NCBI RefSeq assembly: GCF_003112675.1 | Contig: NZ_BFAY01000006.1 | Coordinates: 310,001 to 374,000, forward strand | Reading direction: 5' to 3' | Length of the DNA: 64,000 bases | Source of the DNA: Leptospira johnsonii | GTDB lineage: Bacteria > Spirochaetota > Leptospiria > Leptospirales > Leptospiraceae | Shown here: positions 1-7,753 of the stretch, piece by piece | Position numbering within the stretch: the stretch's first letter is position 1 | Layout of the letters: each line of letters starts with the position of its first letter | Translations under genes and position numbers: made by a program | Notes under the pieces: generated by a model | Seen by the model: only the letters and a program-made list of their open reading frames with translations | What the model was told of the DNA's origin: nothing | The model's database searches: none

Positions 1-231
1 AAACATCACGTCCCCGCCCAATAGAACTTTTACTACTTCGGGATCTTCTTCTTTTCCGAATAATTTTTCTATTTGGGTTTCGAGCTTATCTACGATACTT
101 GTTTGTTCTTCAGGAAGTTTTTCAGAGCCGGAAGAATTTTCCGGAACTCCAGCGCAGTAAAGCGTAACTAAAAATGGAAAACAAAAAAGGATCCGAATCG
201 CAAGGAAGAAGTGTTTTTGAAAAAACGACAT
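1..231 (-). CDS. CapA-like lipoprotein, N-terminal part (cut by window edge)
   Basis: Only the first 77 codons are present; the gene runs off the left edge. The N-terminus is a lipoprotein signal peptide (MSFFQKHFFL, a hydrophobic stretch, then a lipobox-like T-L-Y-C near residue 26). A low-complexity Ser/Glu linker follows, then the sequence VLLGGDVMF at the edge. That hydrophobic strand ending in GGDVMF is how the metallophosphoesterase domain of the CapA/PGA_cap family normally begins. A surface-anchored hydrolase-like or polyglutamate-capsule-type protein is therefore likely, but the call rests on one motif. The ATG at 231 lies about 60 bases downstream of the SBBP lipoprotein gene, so the two may be cotranscribed. 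Confidence 0.6.
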   Translation of the reverse strand, partial: MSFFQKHFFLAIRILFCFPFLVTLYCAGVPENSSGSEKLPEEQTSIVDKLETQIEKLFGKEEDPEVVKVLLGGDVMF

Positions 232-235
232 GTTT

Positions 236-255
236 CGGGACAGTTTTAGGTCCCG
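236..255 (-). promoter_or_regulatory. Inverted repeat next to the CapA-like start codon
   Basis: A perfect 6 bp inverted repeat (CGGGAC, 8-base loop, GTCCCG) ends four bases before the ATG at 231. In the transcript it would form a hairpin where the ribosome-binding site should be. There is no U-tract, so it does not look like a terminator. A role in translation control is inference. Confidence 0.3.
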
Positions 256-294
256 TTTCGTTTTCGGAAATAAAATACTGAAAAAAGAAAATCT

Positions 295-1737
295 TTAGGG
301 AGATTCTTTAGAAATAAACAAACTGTCGATTCCCTTTGCCGGATCGATTATATTCAAAAGACAGGACGTAAATCCAACGACAAAAAAGGTATCATTCAAT
401 CCCAAGACCACATCTCCAGCACTTACGTTACATTCTGTGGAATCTTGTAAATATTTCAAATTCGACCAAACAAGATTTCCGTTCGTATCGTATTTCGCCA
501 GAAAAGAGCTCTCTATTGCGTTATAGAAAAGTATTTTTGTGGCAGTGATCGTTCCGGTAATATATGAATTCCCACTCGGATCTACGCTGATTCCAAAACC
601 TTGGGTTTCTGCTCGAAAAAAGGAAGAAAAGTCAGGATTCCCGAAAAGCCTTGTCCATAATTTATCTCCATCCTTATTATATTTTGCGATAAATGTATCC
701 GTAGTTCCGATCGGAGTCTGATCATCTAATTCTCCGGATGTATTACCAACGATATAAATGTTTTGATCCGGATCTAAAGCAACATCTGCAGCTAAAGAAA
801 TCTGGTCAGGAACGCCTAATAATCTAGCCCAAAGTTTATCCCCGTTAGAATCATACTTAATTAATAACGCATCTTCTACCCCGATCATGGTTTGATCATC
901 AAAGCCACCTTGGGCTGCTCCTACAAAATAAATCTCTCCATTTGGATCAACCGTAAGATCTCCAGCAACCGATTCGTGATTGTCCGGATTAGAATTACGG
1001 GACATTCTCGCCCATATTTGGTTTCCATCCGGGTCGTATTTGACCATAAAATAACAATTATTTCCGCCTGGATTCGTTTCTCCAAAGAAGGTATCCGCAT
1101 TTGTAGTTCCTACAACGTAAATATTCCCAAATTGATCGGAAGAAATTCCTCTTCCTGTAGAAGTCCCGAAATGAAAATCCGTGTTACTTCCTCCACCGAT
1201 CATTCTAGTCCATTTTTTATTTCCATCTTTATCATATTTTACTAAATAAGCATCTTGGTATCCGATTTTATTTTGCCCATCTATAGTATCCACAACCGTC
1301 ATTCCGGTATTAAAAATGTTCCCCTCTGGATCTGATGTTATCGCAAGACCGAAGGTGCTTCCTTTTGAAAAGTTTTTTGGACCTCCACCAAAATGCCGGG
1401 TCCAAAGCCTAGTACCTTCTTCGTCATATTTAGTTACGAAAGAATCCATTTGGCCGAGAAGAGGTTGGCCACCCAAATTTCCTTCCGTAAATCCTGTAGC
1501 GAGTATATTTCCCTGAGGGTCGCTCCCTGCCGCGAATCCCCAGGTAGTGCTTCCAAAAACTCCGAAAAATTTTGGCCAGGGTTTTGAAGGTCCGTTAGGA
1601 ATTGGAGATTCTGAAGAATTACCGAAAGAAAGAGCGAATGCAGATATAAGATCAGGCTGTTCAGATCCGCTACAAGAAATGGAAAGGAAGGAAACTAACA
1701 GGATAAAAAGGGCGTTCTTCTGAAAAGCGGAATTCAT
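295..1737 (-). CDS. SBBP-repeat beta-propeller lipoprotein
   Basis: About 480 residues. The signal peptide MNSAFQKNALFILLVSFLSISC ends in a lipobox (L-S-I-S-C), so the mature protein is probably lipidated and membrane-anchored. The body is roughly seven copies of a 50-60 residue unit containing patterns such as D-x-F/Y-x-x-K-Y-D-x-x-G-x-K-x-W-x-R and G-N-I-Y/F, the SBBP (beta-propeller) repeat. These proteins fold as propellers and are commonly surface or periplasmic binding proteins; no catalytic motif is visible. The frame stays open to a TTG at 1758 with a GGAAAG upstream. I prefer the ATG at 1737 because it gives a textbook lipoprotein signal. The ligand is unknown. Confidence 0.8.
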   Translation of the reverse strand: MNSAFQKNALFILLVSFLSISCSGSEQPDLISAFALSFGNSSESPIPNGPSKPWPKFFGVFGSTTWGFAAGSDPQGNILATGFTEGNLGGQPLLGQMDSFVTKYDEEGTRLWTRHFGGGPKNFSKGSTFGLAITSDPEGNIFNTGMTVVDTIDGQNKIGYQDAYLVKYDKDGNKKWTRMIGGGSNTDFHFGTSTGRGISSDQFGNIYVVGTTNADTFFGETNPGGNNCYFMVKYDPDGNQIWARMSRNSNPDNHESVAGDLTVDPNGEIYFVGAAQGGFDDQTMIGVEDALLIKYDSNGDKLWARLLGVPDQISLAADVALDPDQNIYIVGNTSGELDDQTPIGTTDTFIAKYNKDGDKLWTRLFGNPDFSSFFRAETQGFGISVDPSGNSYITGTITATKILFYNAIESSFLAKYDTNGNLVWSNLKYLQDSTECNVSAGDVVLGLNDTFFVVGFTSCLLNIIDPAKGIDSLFISKESP

Positions 1738-1860
1738 GCATGGACAACAAGCGACCAACTTGACTTTCCGGAATTTTCATATAATCCATGTTAGGTTCAT
1801 TCCGTCTTTTTTAGTGTTCATTCTCAAATTATATTCTTCCAAGGCGATTTTAGGATCAGA

Positions 1861-3267
1861 TCACTGGAAGATCAAAAATCCCAAAAGAACCAGAACAAGT
1901 CCCAAGATCCCGATCTTCACACCCACTTTGGCCATATCCTTAATCTCGAAACCTCCCACCGCATATGCTACCGCATTCGGAGGAGTGGACACAGGCAAAG
2001 ACATTGCCAAAGAAGCGCCTAACGCAGATCCTAAAACTAACTGGATCGCGTAAGATTCATTGCCTGGTAGCAACAAGGTAGCGACAGGAAGAGCCAAAGG
2101 AACCAGAAGATTTGCTGTAGCAGTATTGGATAAGAATGTGGAAAGAAAAAGTCCGATCGAGAAGAAGATCCCAAGCACCCAAAGACTTTCTCCCGGACCT
2201 GCTTGTTTACCGATCAACTCTCCAAACCAAGTCCCTGCCCCACTTTTTTCAATTCCCGTTCCGAGAGCGATCCCACCCGCAACTAAGATCAAAACATCCC
2301 ATTCCAAAGAACGTAAATCATTGGATTCTAATATTCCAAATGAAGTAAAAAGAAGAAGTGGAAATAGAGCAACTACTCCCGCAGGGATACCATGAAATGA
2401 TTCGGTTAACCAAAGAAGGACGGTTACCAAAAAACCAAACAAAACAAATCTCAGTTTTTTTTCTGAACCTTCTTCCGCAATTATTTCATAACGAAGAGAA
2501 AGACTTAATCCCTCGCTGGCAGGAAAAGCTCTAAGAAGCCAAAACCACGCGGCAAAAAGTAGAACGACTAAAAGAGGAACCGCAATAAGCATCCAGCTCC
2601 CGAAAGAAATAAATTCTCCGTATCCTTGGTTTTTCAGATTTGCAAATGCGATCACATTGGGAGGAGAACCGATTGGAGTTCCTATCCCACCTAAATTCGC
2701 TGCGAAAGGAATTCCGATCAGGACCGCTTTTCTGAATTTTTCGTCCTTATCCAAGACCATGAGCAACGGAAATACTAATGCTATCATCAAAGATGCGGTG
2801 GCAGTATTACTCATCCAAAGAGAGATAGTTGCAGAGATACACATAAGCCCAAGTAAAACGTATTTGGGAGAAGTTCCGAAATAAGGTAGAACCCGATTGG
2901 CTAACCAACGATCCACTCCCACTTTCACACAAGATTTTGCTAAAGCAAAACTTCCCAAAAACAAAATTACTGCGGAATCTGCAAGCGATGCCAAAAACAC
3001 TCCGGGAGCACTTGGTTTTCCAGGACCTGCATATTGTTTTAAGAATTCCCATTTGCCCGGATTAGAAAAAAGAATAACCTCAGAAAAAATGATCAAAATA
3101 GAAGTGGCATGACCCGGAATAATTTCAAAAATCCATAAGCCAGCGGCGATCAGAAAAATAAAAAACATCCCGCCCACCGAAGGAGGGAGGTAACCATAAA
3201 AGGAAAATACAATAGGAACACAGGCAAGAAGGATGGAAAAAATAAAACCAACGTATTTCAATTTCAT
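1861..3267 (-). CDS. SLC13/DASS-family sodium-coupled anion transporter
   Basis: A 468-residue polytopic inner-membrane protein with about 11-12 hydrophobic segments. It holds two copies of the Ser-Asn-Thr signature of divalent-anion:sodium symporters, M-S-N-T-A-T-A near residue 155 and L-S-N-T-A-T-A near 380. Each is followed by a Pro-rich turn (GTPIGSPPN and PVSTPPN), the inverted-repeat architecture of the DASS family, where SNT residues bind sodium and substrate carboxylates. The likely substrate is a dicarboxylate or inorganic anion; sequence alone does not decide. Transcribed toward the SBBP gene with about 120 bases between, and preceded by purU on the same strand. Confidence 0.85.
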   Translation of the reverse strand: MKLKYVGFIFSILLACVPIVFSFYGYLPPSVGGMFFIFLIAAGLWIFEIIPGHATSILIIFSEVILFSNPGKWEFLKQYAGPGKPSAPGVFLASLADSAVILFLGSFALAKSCVKVGVDRWLANRVLPYFGTSPKYVLLGLMCISATISLWMSNTATASLMIALVFPLLMVLDKDEKFRKAVLIGIPFAANLGGIGTPIGSPPNVIAFANLKNQGYGEFISFGSWMLIAVPLLVVLLFAAWFWLLRAFPASEGLSLSLRYEIIAEEGSEKKLRFVLFGFLVTVLLWLTESFHGIPAGVVALFPLLLFTSFGILESNDLRSLEWDVLILVAGGIALGTGIEKSGAGTWFGELIGKQAGPGESLWVLGIFFSIGLFLSTFLSNTATANLLVPLALPVATLLLPGNESYAIQLVLGSALGASLAMSLPVSTPPNAVAYAVGGFEIKDMAKVGVKIGILGLVLVLLGFLIFQ

Positions 3268-3305
3268 ATATGTTCTAAAAACCTAATATTATAATCGTTT
3301 CTAAT

Positions 3306-4169
3306 CTATTCAAAAATGATCGTTCTGTTTTGGAAGATCATCACTCTATCTTCCAAAAGCAAGCGAAGAGCCTTTGACAAGACCATCTTCTCCAGATCCC
3401 TTCCGTAAAGAACCAAACGTTCCGGAGAATAGCCATGGTCCACGTGACAAACGTCTTGGACTAAGATCGGTCCCTCGTCCAAATTTTCGGTCACGATATG
3501 AGCAGTCCCACCTATTATCTTCACTCCACGTTTATAAGCCTGCTCATACGGTTTGGCTCCTACGAATGCAGGCAAAAAAGAATGATGGATATTTAATATT
3601 CGATTCTCCCATTTTTTTACGAATTCCGGAGTGAGTATTCTCATGTATTTTGCGAGCACGATCCAATCCGGTTGGAGTTCCTTCAAATAAGAATCCAAGT
3701 GTTTTTCATGTTCTTCTCTGCTCATCCCTTCGCTGGAAATATAATGAAATGGAAGTTTAAAGTCTCGGACCAAGTCCCCTAAAATTTCGTGATTGGAAAC
3801 CACAGCCTGGAGCTCCATGGGTAATTCTCCGTATCTCCAACGAAGAAGAATGTCTCCCAAACAATGAGGCTCTTTCGTAGCGAGTAAGACCACCTTAGGA
3901 AATCTGGGATTGGATAGAGTAAGTTCCGCATCTTTCGGAAGGATCTTTGCAAGTTCGGAAATAAGACCTTCTTCTTTTTTGCCGTCTTCGAGAGAGTATT
4001 CGGTTCTCATAAAGAATACCTTCTCCAATGGTTCCACGAACTCCTGGTTCCCGACGATATTGGCTCCGATATTCGCTAAAAATCCAGTGATCCTATGGAT
4101 CAGCCCTGCCTCATCTTTGCAGCGGATTAGAAGTACTCTGTTCTTTTTCAGATTGGGTTCCGGGTTCAA
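3306..4169 (-). CDS. purU: Formyltetrahydrofolate deformylase
   Basis: A 287-residue protein. An N-terminal ACT regulatory domain (about 10-90, with H-R-I-T-G-F-L) is followed by a formyl-transferase fold. The catalytic region contains N-I-H-H-S-F-L-P-A-F and, further on, the D-E-G-P-I segment with its conserved Asp. PurU hydrolyses 10-formyl-THF to THF plus formate, supplying formate for PurT and balancing one-carbon pools. Length matches the family (about 280). The start codon is TTG, chosen because AAAGGAG sits seven bases upstream and the ACT domain begins immediately. It stands between the heat-shock promoter region (divergent) and the DASS transporter. Confidence 0.92.
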   Translation of the reverse strand: MNPEPNLKKNRVLLIRCKDEAGLIHRITGFLANIGANIVGNQEFVEPLEKVFFMRTEYSLEDGKKEEGLISELAKILPKDAELTLSNPRFPKVVLLATKEPHCLGDILLRWRYGELPMELQAVVSNHEILGDLVRDFKLPFHYISSEGMSREEHEKHLDSYLKELQPDWIVLAKYMRILTPEFVKKWENRILNIHHSFLPAFVGAKPYEQAYKRGVKIIGGTAHIVTENLDEGPILVQDVCHVDHGYSPERLVLYGRDLEKMVLSKALRLLLEDRVMIFQNRTIIFE

Positions 4170-4328
4170 AATTTCTCCTTTCTGGACGGAAAGAATTGCC
4201 TAAGAAGTCTAAAATTTCGGCTAATCTTCTTTCCAAACCGGAAAAGGAATATCTTCTTTTTTCCTCTCAAAATCCCGTTTGGGGCAGGAATCTGCGAAAT
4301 CCAGGGATTAAATTGGCTCCTTCTACCA

Positions 4329-4355
4329 TTGGCACTCGACAACAAAAAGTGCCAA
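4329..4355 (+). promoter_or_regulatory. CIRCE-like HrcA operator, distal copy
   Basis: TTGGCACTC-N9-AAGTGCCAA, the geometry of the CIRCE element (TTAGCACTC-N9-GAGTGCTAA). The third position is changed in both arms in a compensating way, and the first base of the right arm is A instead of G. It lies about 80 bases upstream of the small heat-shock genes. HrcA is the known repressor at CIRCE sites; its gene is not in this window. Confidence 0.7.
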
Positions 4356-4389
4356 ATTTTGTGAAAAATAATTGAAACTTTTTCCAATA

Positions 4390-4416
4390 TTAGCACTCTA
4401 TATATGTAAGTGCTAA
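4390..4416 (+). promoter_or_regulatory. CIRCE HrcA operator, proximal copy
   Basis: TTAGCACTC-N9-AAGTGCTAA matches the CIRCE consensus at all but one position. It ends 19 bases before the first hsp20 start codon, and its spacer is the TATATATGT stretch that could serve as a -10 region (a TTGAAA at 4372 is a possible but poorly spaced -35). Binding here would block the promoter or initial transcription. Confidence 0.85.
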
Positions 4417-4435
4417 ATAAGCCCAGGAGGCGATA

Positions 4436-4843
4436 ATGAGACACCCAAATTTTTTTAGCGAAGTCAGAAGAATTCAAAACAGATTCCATAATTTATTCGA
4501 TCCAGTCTGGGAAGGCGGGCAGGTATATCCTACTCTAAATGTGTATACAGACCAAGACAAGATCACAGTAACCGCCGAGGTTCCGGGCCTTTCTCCAGAA
4601 GATCTGGACATTACTGTGGCTCATAACCTTCTCACCATCTCAGGTGAATGGAAGGAATACACACAAGACAAACCTCGTAGAATAGAAAGAGCCAGAGGCA
4701 AATTCCAAAGAAGACTAGAACTGCCAGTAGCAGTAGACTCCGAGAAGGTAGAAGCATCTGTAAAAGACGGAGTTTTAACCTTAGAGCTTCCAATTCTTGA
4801 GAGCGAAAAACCAAGAAAGATCCGCATCGAAGCAAAAGGATAA
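4436..4843 (+). CDS. Small heat-shock protein, Hsp20 family (first of pair)
   Basis: A 135-residue alpha-crystallin domain protein. It shows V-Y-T-D-Q-D-K-I-T-V-T-A-E-V-P-G-L near residues 38-54, typical of strand 2-3 of sHSPs, then the D-L-D-I-T-V loop. The conserved G-V-L-T-L-E-L-P motif lies near the C-terminus. These ATP-independent holdases keep unfolding proteins soluble. An ideal AGGAGG lies five bases before the ATG. The second hsp20 gene follows after 11 bases, so the pair is one operon, regulated by the two CIRCE-like sites upstream. The C-terminal I-x-I/V anchor is only loosely present (K-I-R-I-E). Confidence 0.93.
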   Translation: MRHPNFFSEVRRIQNRFHNLFDPVWEGGQVYPTLNVYTDQDKITVTAEVPGLSPEDLDITVAHNLLTISGEWKEYTQDKPRRIERARGKFQRRLELPVAVDSEKVEASVKDGVLTLELPILESEKPRKIRIEAKG

Positions 4844-4854
4844 GGAGAAAAAAA

Positions 4855-5250
4855 ATGAGCGTATCAGAATTACTAAAAACAGAAGAAAAAGCCGCAACTG
4901 AGCAAGAAAGAGCCGAGAGACCAAGGCCGACCTACACTCCTTCTACGGACCTGTATTCCAACGAAGAAGAACATCTTCTCGTCCTGGATCTGCCAGGTGT
5001 AAAAGAATCCGATCTGGAAATTTCTTTGGAGAAGGACGAGCTCAGGATCTCTGCAAAGACCAGCGCCTCCGAACCGAAAGGAAATTTAAGATATTCGGAA
5101 TACGGAACTGGAGATTATAAAAGGACCTTCCTTTTGTCTGAACCTGTGGATGAAGATAAAATTTCCGCAGTTCTCAAAAACGGGGTTCTACAGTTAAAGC
5201 TGCCTCGAAAAAAACCTTTGAGTAGAAAGATAGAGGTAAAAACTAACTAA
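4855..5250 (+). CDS. Small heat-shock protein, Hsp20 family (second of pair)
   Basis: A 131-residue Hsp20. After a charged N-terminal arm rich in Glu/Lys/Arg come D-L-Y-S-N-E-E-E-H-L-L-V-L-D-L-P-G-V, a D-L-E-I-S-L segment and the G-V-L-Q-L-K-L-P motif of the alpha-crystallin domain. It diverges from its upstream neighbour mainly in the N-terminal arm, which in this family governs oligomer size and client choice, so the two may co-assemble. A GGAG lies eight bases before the ATG. The gene is followed at once by a strong terminator. Confidence 0.93.
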   Translation: MSVSELLKTEEKAATEQERAERPRPTYTPSTDLYSNEEEHLLVLDLPGVKESDLEISLEKDELRISAKTSASEPKGNLRYSEYGTGDYKRTFLLSEPVDEDKISAVLKNGVLQLKLPRKKPLSRKIEVKTN

Positions 5251-5277
5251 TTGTTTTTCAGCAAATCCTTACTTGTC

Positions 5278-5304
5278 AAACCGGGCTTTTCGGCCCGGTT
5301 TTTT
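5278..5304 (+). terminator. Rho-independent terminator of the hsp20 operon
   Basis: AACCGGGC, a six-base loop (ttttcg), GCCCGGTT, then a run of T. It lies about 30 bases after the second hsp20 stop codon and ends the heat-shock operon before the DUF486 gene. Confidence 0.9.
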
Positions 5305-5340
5305 TTTGCCTCTGCGCTTCCTTTCGGTTTTCCTGACTTT

Positions 5341-5682
5341 ATGAGGACTTTTCTATTACTTACATGTTCCAATTTATTCATGACCTTTGCCTGGTACGGT
5401 CATTTGAAATTTTTTAAGGACTTTCCCATTTGGAAAACCATCCTGATCTCTTGGGGGATCGCATTTTTAGAATATTGCTTCATGGTTCCTGCAAATCGTA
5501 TCGGATATGCGGAGGACGGCTTAAGCGGGTTCCAACTCAAAATACTTCAAGAGGTGATCACGATCACCATTTTTGTGGGATTTGCAATTTTGGTCTTAAA
5601 GGAAAAAATGAAATGGAATCACGCAGTCAGCTTCTTTCTGGTGATCCTTGCAGTAGTATTCGCTTTTTATGATAAAGAGTAA
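5341..5682 (+). CDS. DUF486 small membrane protein
   Basis: 113 residues with four predicted membrane helices. The start, the conserved F-A-W-Y-G-H-L-K segment and the motif F-x-E-Y-x-x-M-V-P-A-N-R-I-G-Y match the DUF486 family (DMT-like small membrane proteins, function unknown). The reading frame is open from 5251, but that extension would span the terminator hairpin, so I start at the ATG at 5341. No clear Shine-Dalgarno sequence is visible. It is read in the same direction as the hsp20 genes but separated from them by the terminator. Confidence 0.8.
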   Translation: MRTFLLLTCSNLFMTFAWYGHLKFFKDFPIWKTILISWGIAFLEYCFMVPANRIGYAEDGLSGFQLKILQEVITITIFVGFAILVLKEKMKWNHAVSFFLVILAVVFAFYDKE

Positions 5683-5729
5683 TCCTATCTCGTATGGAGA
5701 CGACGAAAATCTAAGAGATATTTAGCCGG

Positions 5730-6338
5730 TCACAAAAGTTCCCTGATTTCCTTAGCTAATTCTTCTCCCTTGATCCCGGTTGGATAAGCTCTCAGTATAT
5801 TTCCAGTTCGATCCACTAGATATATAAAGAGAGTATGATCCATTCCATATTCTCCATTCCCTTGGGGAATTTGGGTCTTTTGGGAGAATACTCCAAAACC
5901 TTTCTGCAACTCTCCGATCTGATCCTTCCCACCTGTTAAAGCCACGAGTTCTTTTCCAGGAAAATGAGAAATGTATTTTCTTAATACTTCCGGAGTGTCT
6001 CTTTCCGGATCGATTGTGATAAAAACTGGAGTAATATTTTTGGAATCTTCTTTTAAGGAAATAAATGCGTTCTCTATATCGTTCAAAGCCATAGGACACA
6101 TATCAGGACAATGAGAAAATCCGAAATAGACCACGAACAAATCCCCTGGTAATTCGGATGGCCTAACGGTCTTCCCTTCAGTATCTTTTAGAATTGCAGT
6201 CTTCCATTCCGCTACTGGAGCCTCGGAAGCGAATTTAGAAGAAGGCTTCTTCTTCATATAATATCCAACTCCGAAACCGACTCCTAGAATTAAAAGGGAA
6301 TAAATTATATTTTTATAATTCGTTTTTAAAAAATTCAT
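5730..6338 (-). CDS. SCO1/SenC-family copper chaperone
   Basis: About 202 residues: one N-terminal membrane anchor (I-I-Y-S-L-L-I-L-G-V-G-F-G-V) and a periplasmic thioredoxin fold. The copper-binding C-P-D-M-C motif and the distal His in M-D-H-T are both intact, as are D-P-E-R-D-T and the final beta-hairpin region. SCO proteins deliver Cu to CuA centres or reduce their thiols. The start at 6338 overlaps the multicopper oxidase stop in an ATGA junction, which indicates translational coupling and supports this start over the TTG/ATG further upstream. In this operon it probably metallates one of the two upstream copper proteins. Confidence 0.9.
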   Translation of the reverse strand: MNFLKTNYKNIIYSLLILGVGFGVGYYMKKKPSSKFASEAPVAEWKTAILKDTEGKTVRPSELPGDLFVVYFGFSHCPDMCPMALNDIENAFISLKEDSKNITPVFITIDPERDTPEVLRKYISHFPGKELVALTGGKDQIGELQKGFGVFSQKTQIPQGNGEYGMDHTLFIYLVDRTGNILRAYPTGIKGEELAKEIRELL

Positions 6339-7369
6339 ACCGCTACTATCCAACCCATTGCTCCCCTGTCCGCCATATGGGTCTGGTGAGGATGGAACAT
6401 ATATCTTCCTCTTTTAGTAAGTGTAAACTCTACGATTGCTCTTTCCGTTTGACCAAGAGTGATCACATCAGTATGTTCATCTGGCACAAGTTTGGTTCCG
6501 GTCCTATATACATCGAATGTTTGTGAATGAAGATGGAAAGAAGCGACAGGATCATGCTCCGTCATATTCGCAATATACAATCTTACTTTTTTTCCCACAG
6601 GGACCTTGATAGGAAAACGGTCATAATATCCTGCGATACCGTTCCAAGCATAGATATCATTTCTACCGGACTCTTTCAGATCCCAACCTGCAAGTATCAA
6701 CATGAACTCTAAGGCGGGAGGTCTTCCACCGGGAGGATCGACTATAAATCCTCCATACAAACCTTTGGACATATGGCTCGCTAACGGAGGAACATGGCAA
6801 TGATAAGGATGAAAGCCGATCGGACCTGCAGTGATCTTATACACTCTTTCCGCTCCCGGAGCGATCGGTTCCCAACCGTCTTGCCCAGGATCATGGGTTC
6901 CGTGAAAATGAACCGAGTGAGGATGATTGGAATGATTCCTAAAAAGAAGTTCCATCTCCTGACCTAGTCTTGCACGGATTACTTTTCCCGGAACAACGCC
7001 ATCGAAGGTCCAAGCATCCACCACCGTGTTATGAGCCACAGTCAATGGCATTTCTATAATATTGGTCTCTGTACGGAACTTGGAACCGGAAGGAGCCTGA
7101 GGGATCGTAGTATTCAATTCCATCCTGGATAATAGTTCGGCGTTTGCGAACATCGGAGGATGGATCATACTTCCGTAGGAATTCCCACCTATTGATCCAG
7201 GTAGTCGGATAGAAGGATTCGGGGAAGAAGAAGCCGGTCCCGGAACAGAAGACCCAGTCCTACAAAGAGGATCTTCTTTTTTACCCGAGGTAATTCCGGC
7301 GATCCCGGTACCCGCAGCGAGTCCGGCACCGCCGATCCCTAACCAACGAAGGAATTCCTTCCGATTCAT
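6335..7369 (-). CDS. Two-domain multicopper oxidase, T1 copper in domain 1
   Basis: About 344 residues. The N-terminus (N-R-K-E-F-L-R-W-L-G, then a Gly/Ala-rich hydrophobic stretch) resembles a Tat signal with RK instead of RR. Four His-x-His motifs are visible: H-F-H-G and H-C-H in domain 1, H-L-H and H-P-H in domain 2. These are the eight ligands expected of a trinuclear copper cluster at a domain interface. The T1 Cys is in domain 1 only (Y-H-C-H-V, then A-S-H-M-S-K-G-L), and the axial position looks like Leu. This fits the type C two-domain oxidases. Substrate unknown; copper-containing nitrite reductase is less likely because NirK lacks the full eight His. Starts 17 bases after the upstream gene. 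Confidence 0.85.
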   Translation of the reverse strand: MNRKEFLRWLGIGGAGLAAGTGIAGITSGKKEDPLCRTGSSVPGPASSSPNPSIRLPGSIGGNSYGSMIHPPMFANAELLSRMELNTTIPQAPSGSKFRTETNIIEMPLTVAHNTVVDAWTFDGVVPGKVIRARLGQEMELLFRNHSNHPHSVHFHGTHDPGQDGWEPIAPGAERVYKITAGPIGFHPYHCHVPPLASHMSKGLYGGFIVDPPGGRPPALEFMLILAGWDLKESGRNDIYAWNGIAGYYDRFPIKVPVGKKVRLYIANMTEHDPVASFHLHSQTFDVYRTGTKLVPDEHTDVITLGQTERAIVEFTLTKRGRYMFHPHQTHMADRGAMGWIVAV

Positions 7370-7386
7370 AACAACTTTTCCGTTTT

Positions 7387-7701
7387 TTAGAATCTTGCGA
7401 TCGTGGAGATCAGAAGTGTTAAAACCAAAAGCCCGATCCCGCCATACACAAGGCTGTTCTTTGCCCAAGATGGGATCTTAGAACCGCCGACCAAATGATA
7501 GGCTCCTGCCCCGAATAAAGGGACAAGGATGATCGCTGCAGTCCACAAACTTCCTTTCTTAGGATCCACATCCTCTCTTTTAGACAAATCGATCAGGGCC
7601 AAGGGAGCCCAGAGAGCGAATAAAATGTAGAAAATATAGTATCCGTAAAAGTTGAAAAGTAAGGTAAAAAATCCTGGATCGTAAAATTGAGCAGTTTCCA
7701 T
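7387..7701 (-). CDS. Small PLDc_N-like membrane protein
   Basis: 104 residues with three hydrophobic helices. The pattern F-x-x-L-x-L-I-D-L-x-K-R, then L-V-P-L-F-G-A-G-A-Y, resembles the PLDc_N family of small membrane proteins. It shares a clear block with the C-terminus of the preceding cupredoxin/beta-helix protein (G-A-G-A-Y-H-L-V-G-G-S here, G-G-G-A-Y-L-L-S-G-K-S there, each followed by a Pro, a basic residue and a final helix). The two are probably paralogous modules. AGGAG lies upstream of the ATG. The role is unknown; it may be a membrane partner of the copper proteins around it. Confidence 0.75.
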   Translation of the reverse strand: METAQFYDPGFFTLLFNFYGYYIFYILFALWAPLALIDLSKREDVDPKKGSLWTAAIILVPLFGAGAYHLVGGSKIPSWAKNSLVYGGIGLLVLTLLISTIARF

Positions 7702-7753
7702 AAGTAACTCCTTAGTATATTCTAAAATTATAATGTATCAATTTTCCTAAGTA

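Noticed and set aside
295..1737. Tandem DNA repeat in the SBBP gene or CRISPR-like array
   Set aside because: The repetition is at the protein level (about seven diverged SBBP units); the DNA copies are not identical and no spacers exist.
4329..4345. TTGGCAC as a sigma-54 -24 element before hsp20
   Set aside because: No GC at the -12 position ten bases on; the element is better explained as the left arm of a CIRCE-like palindrome.
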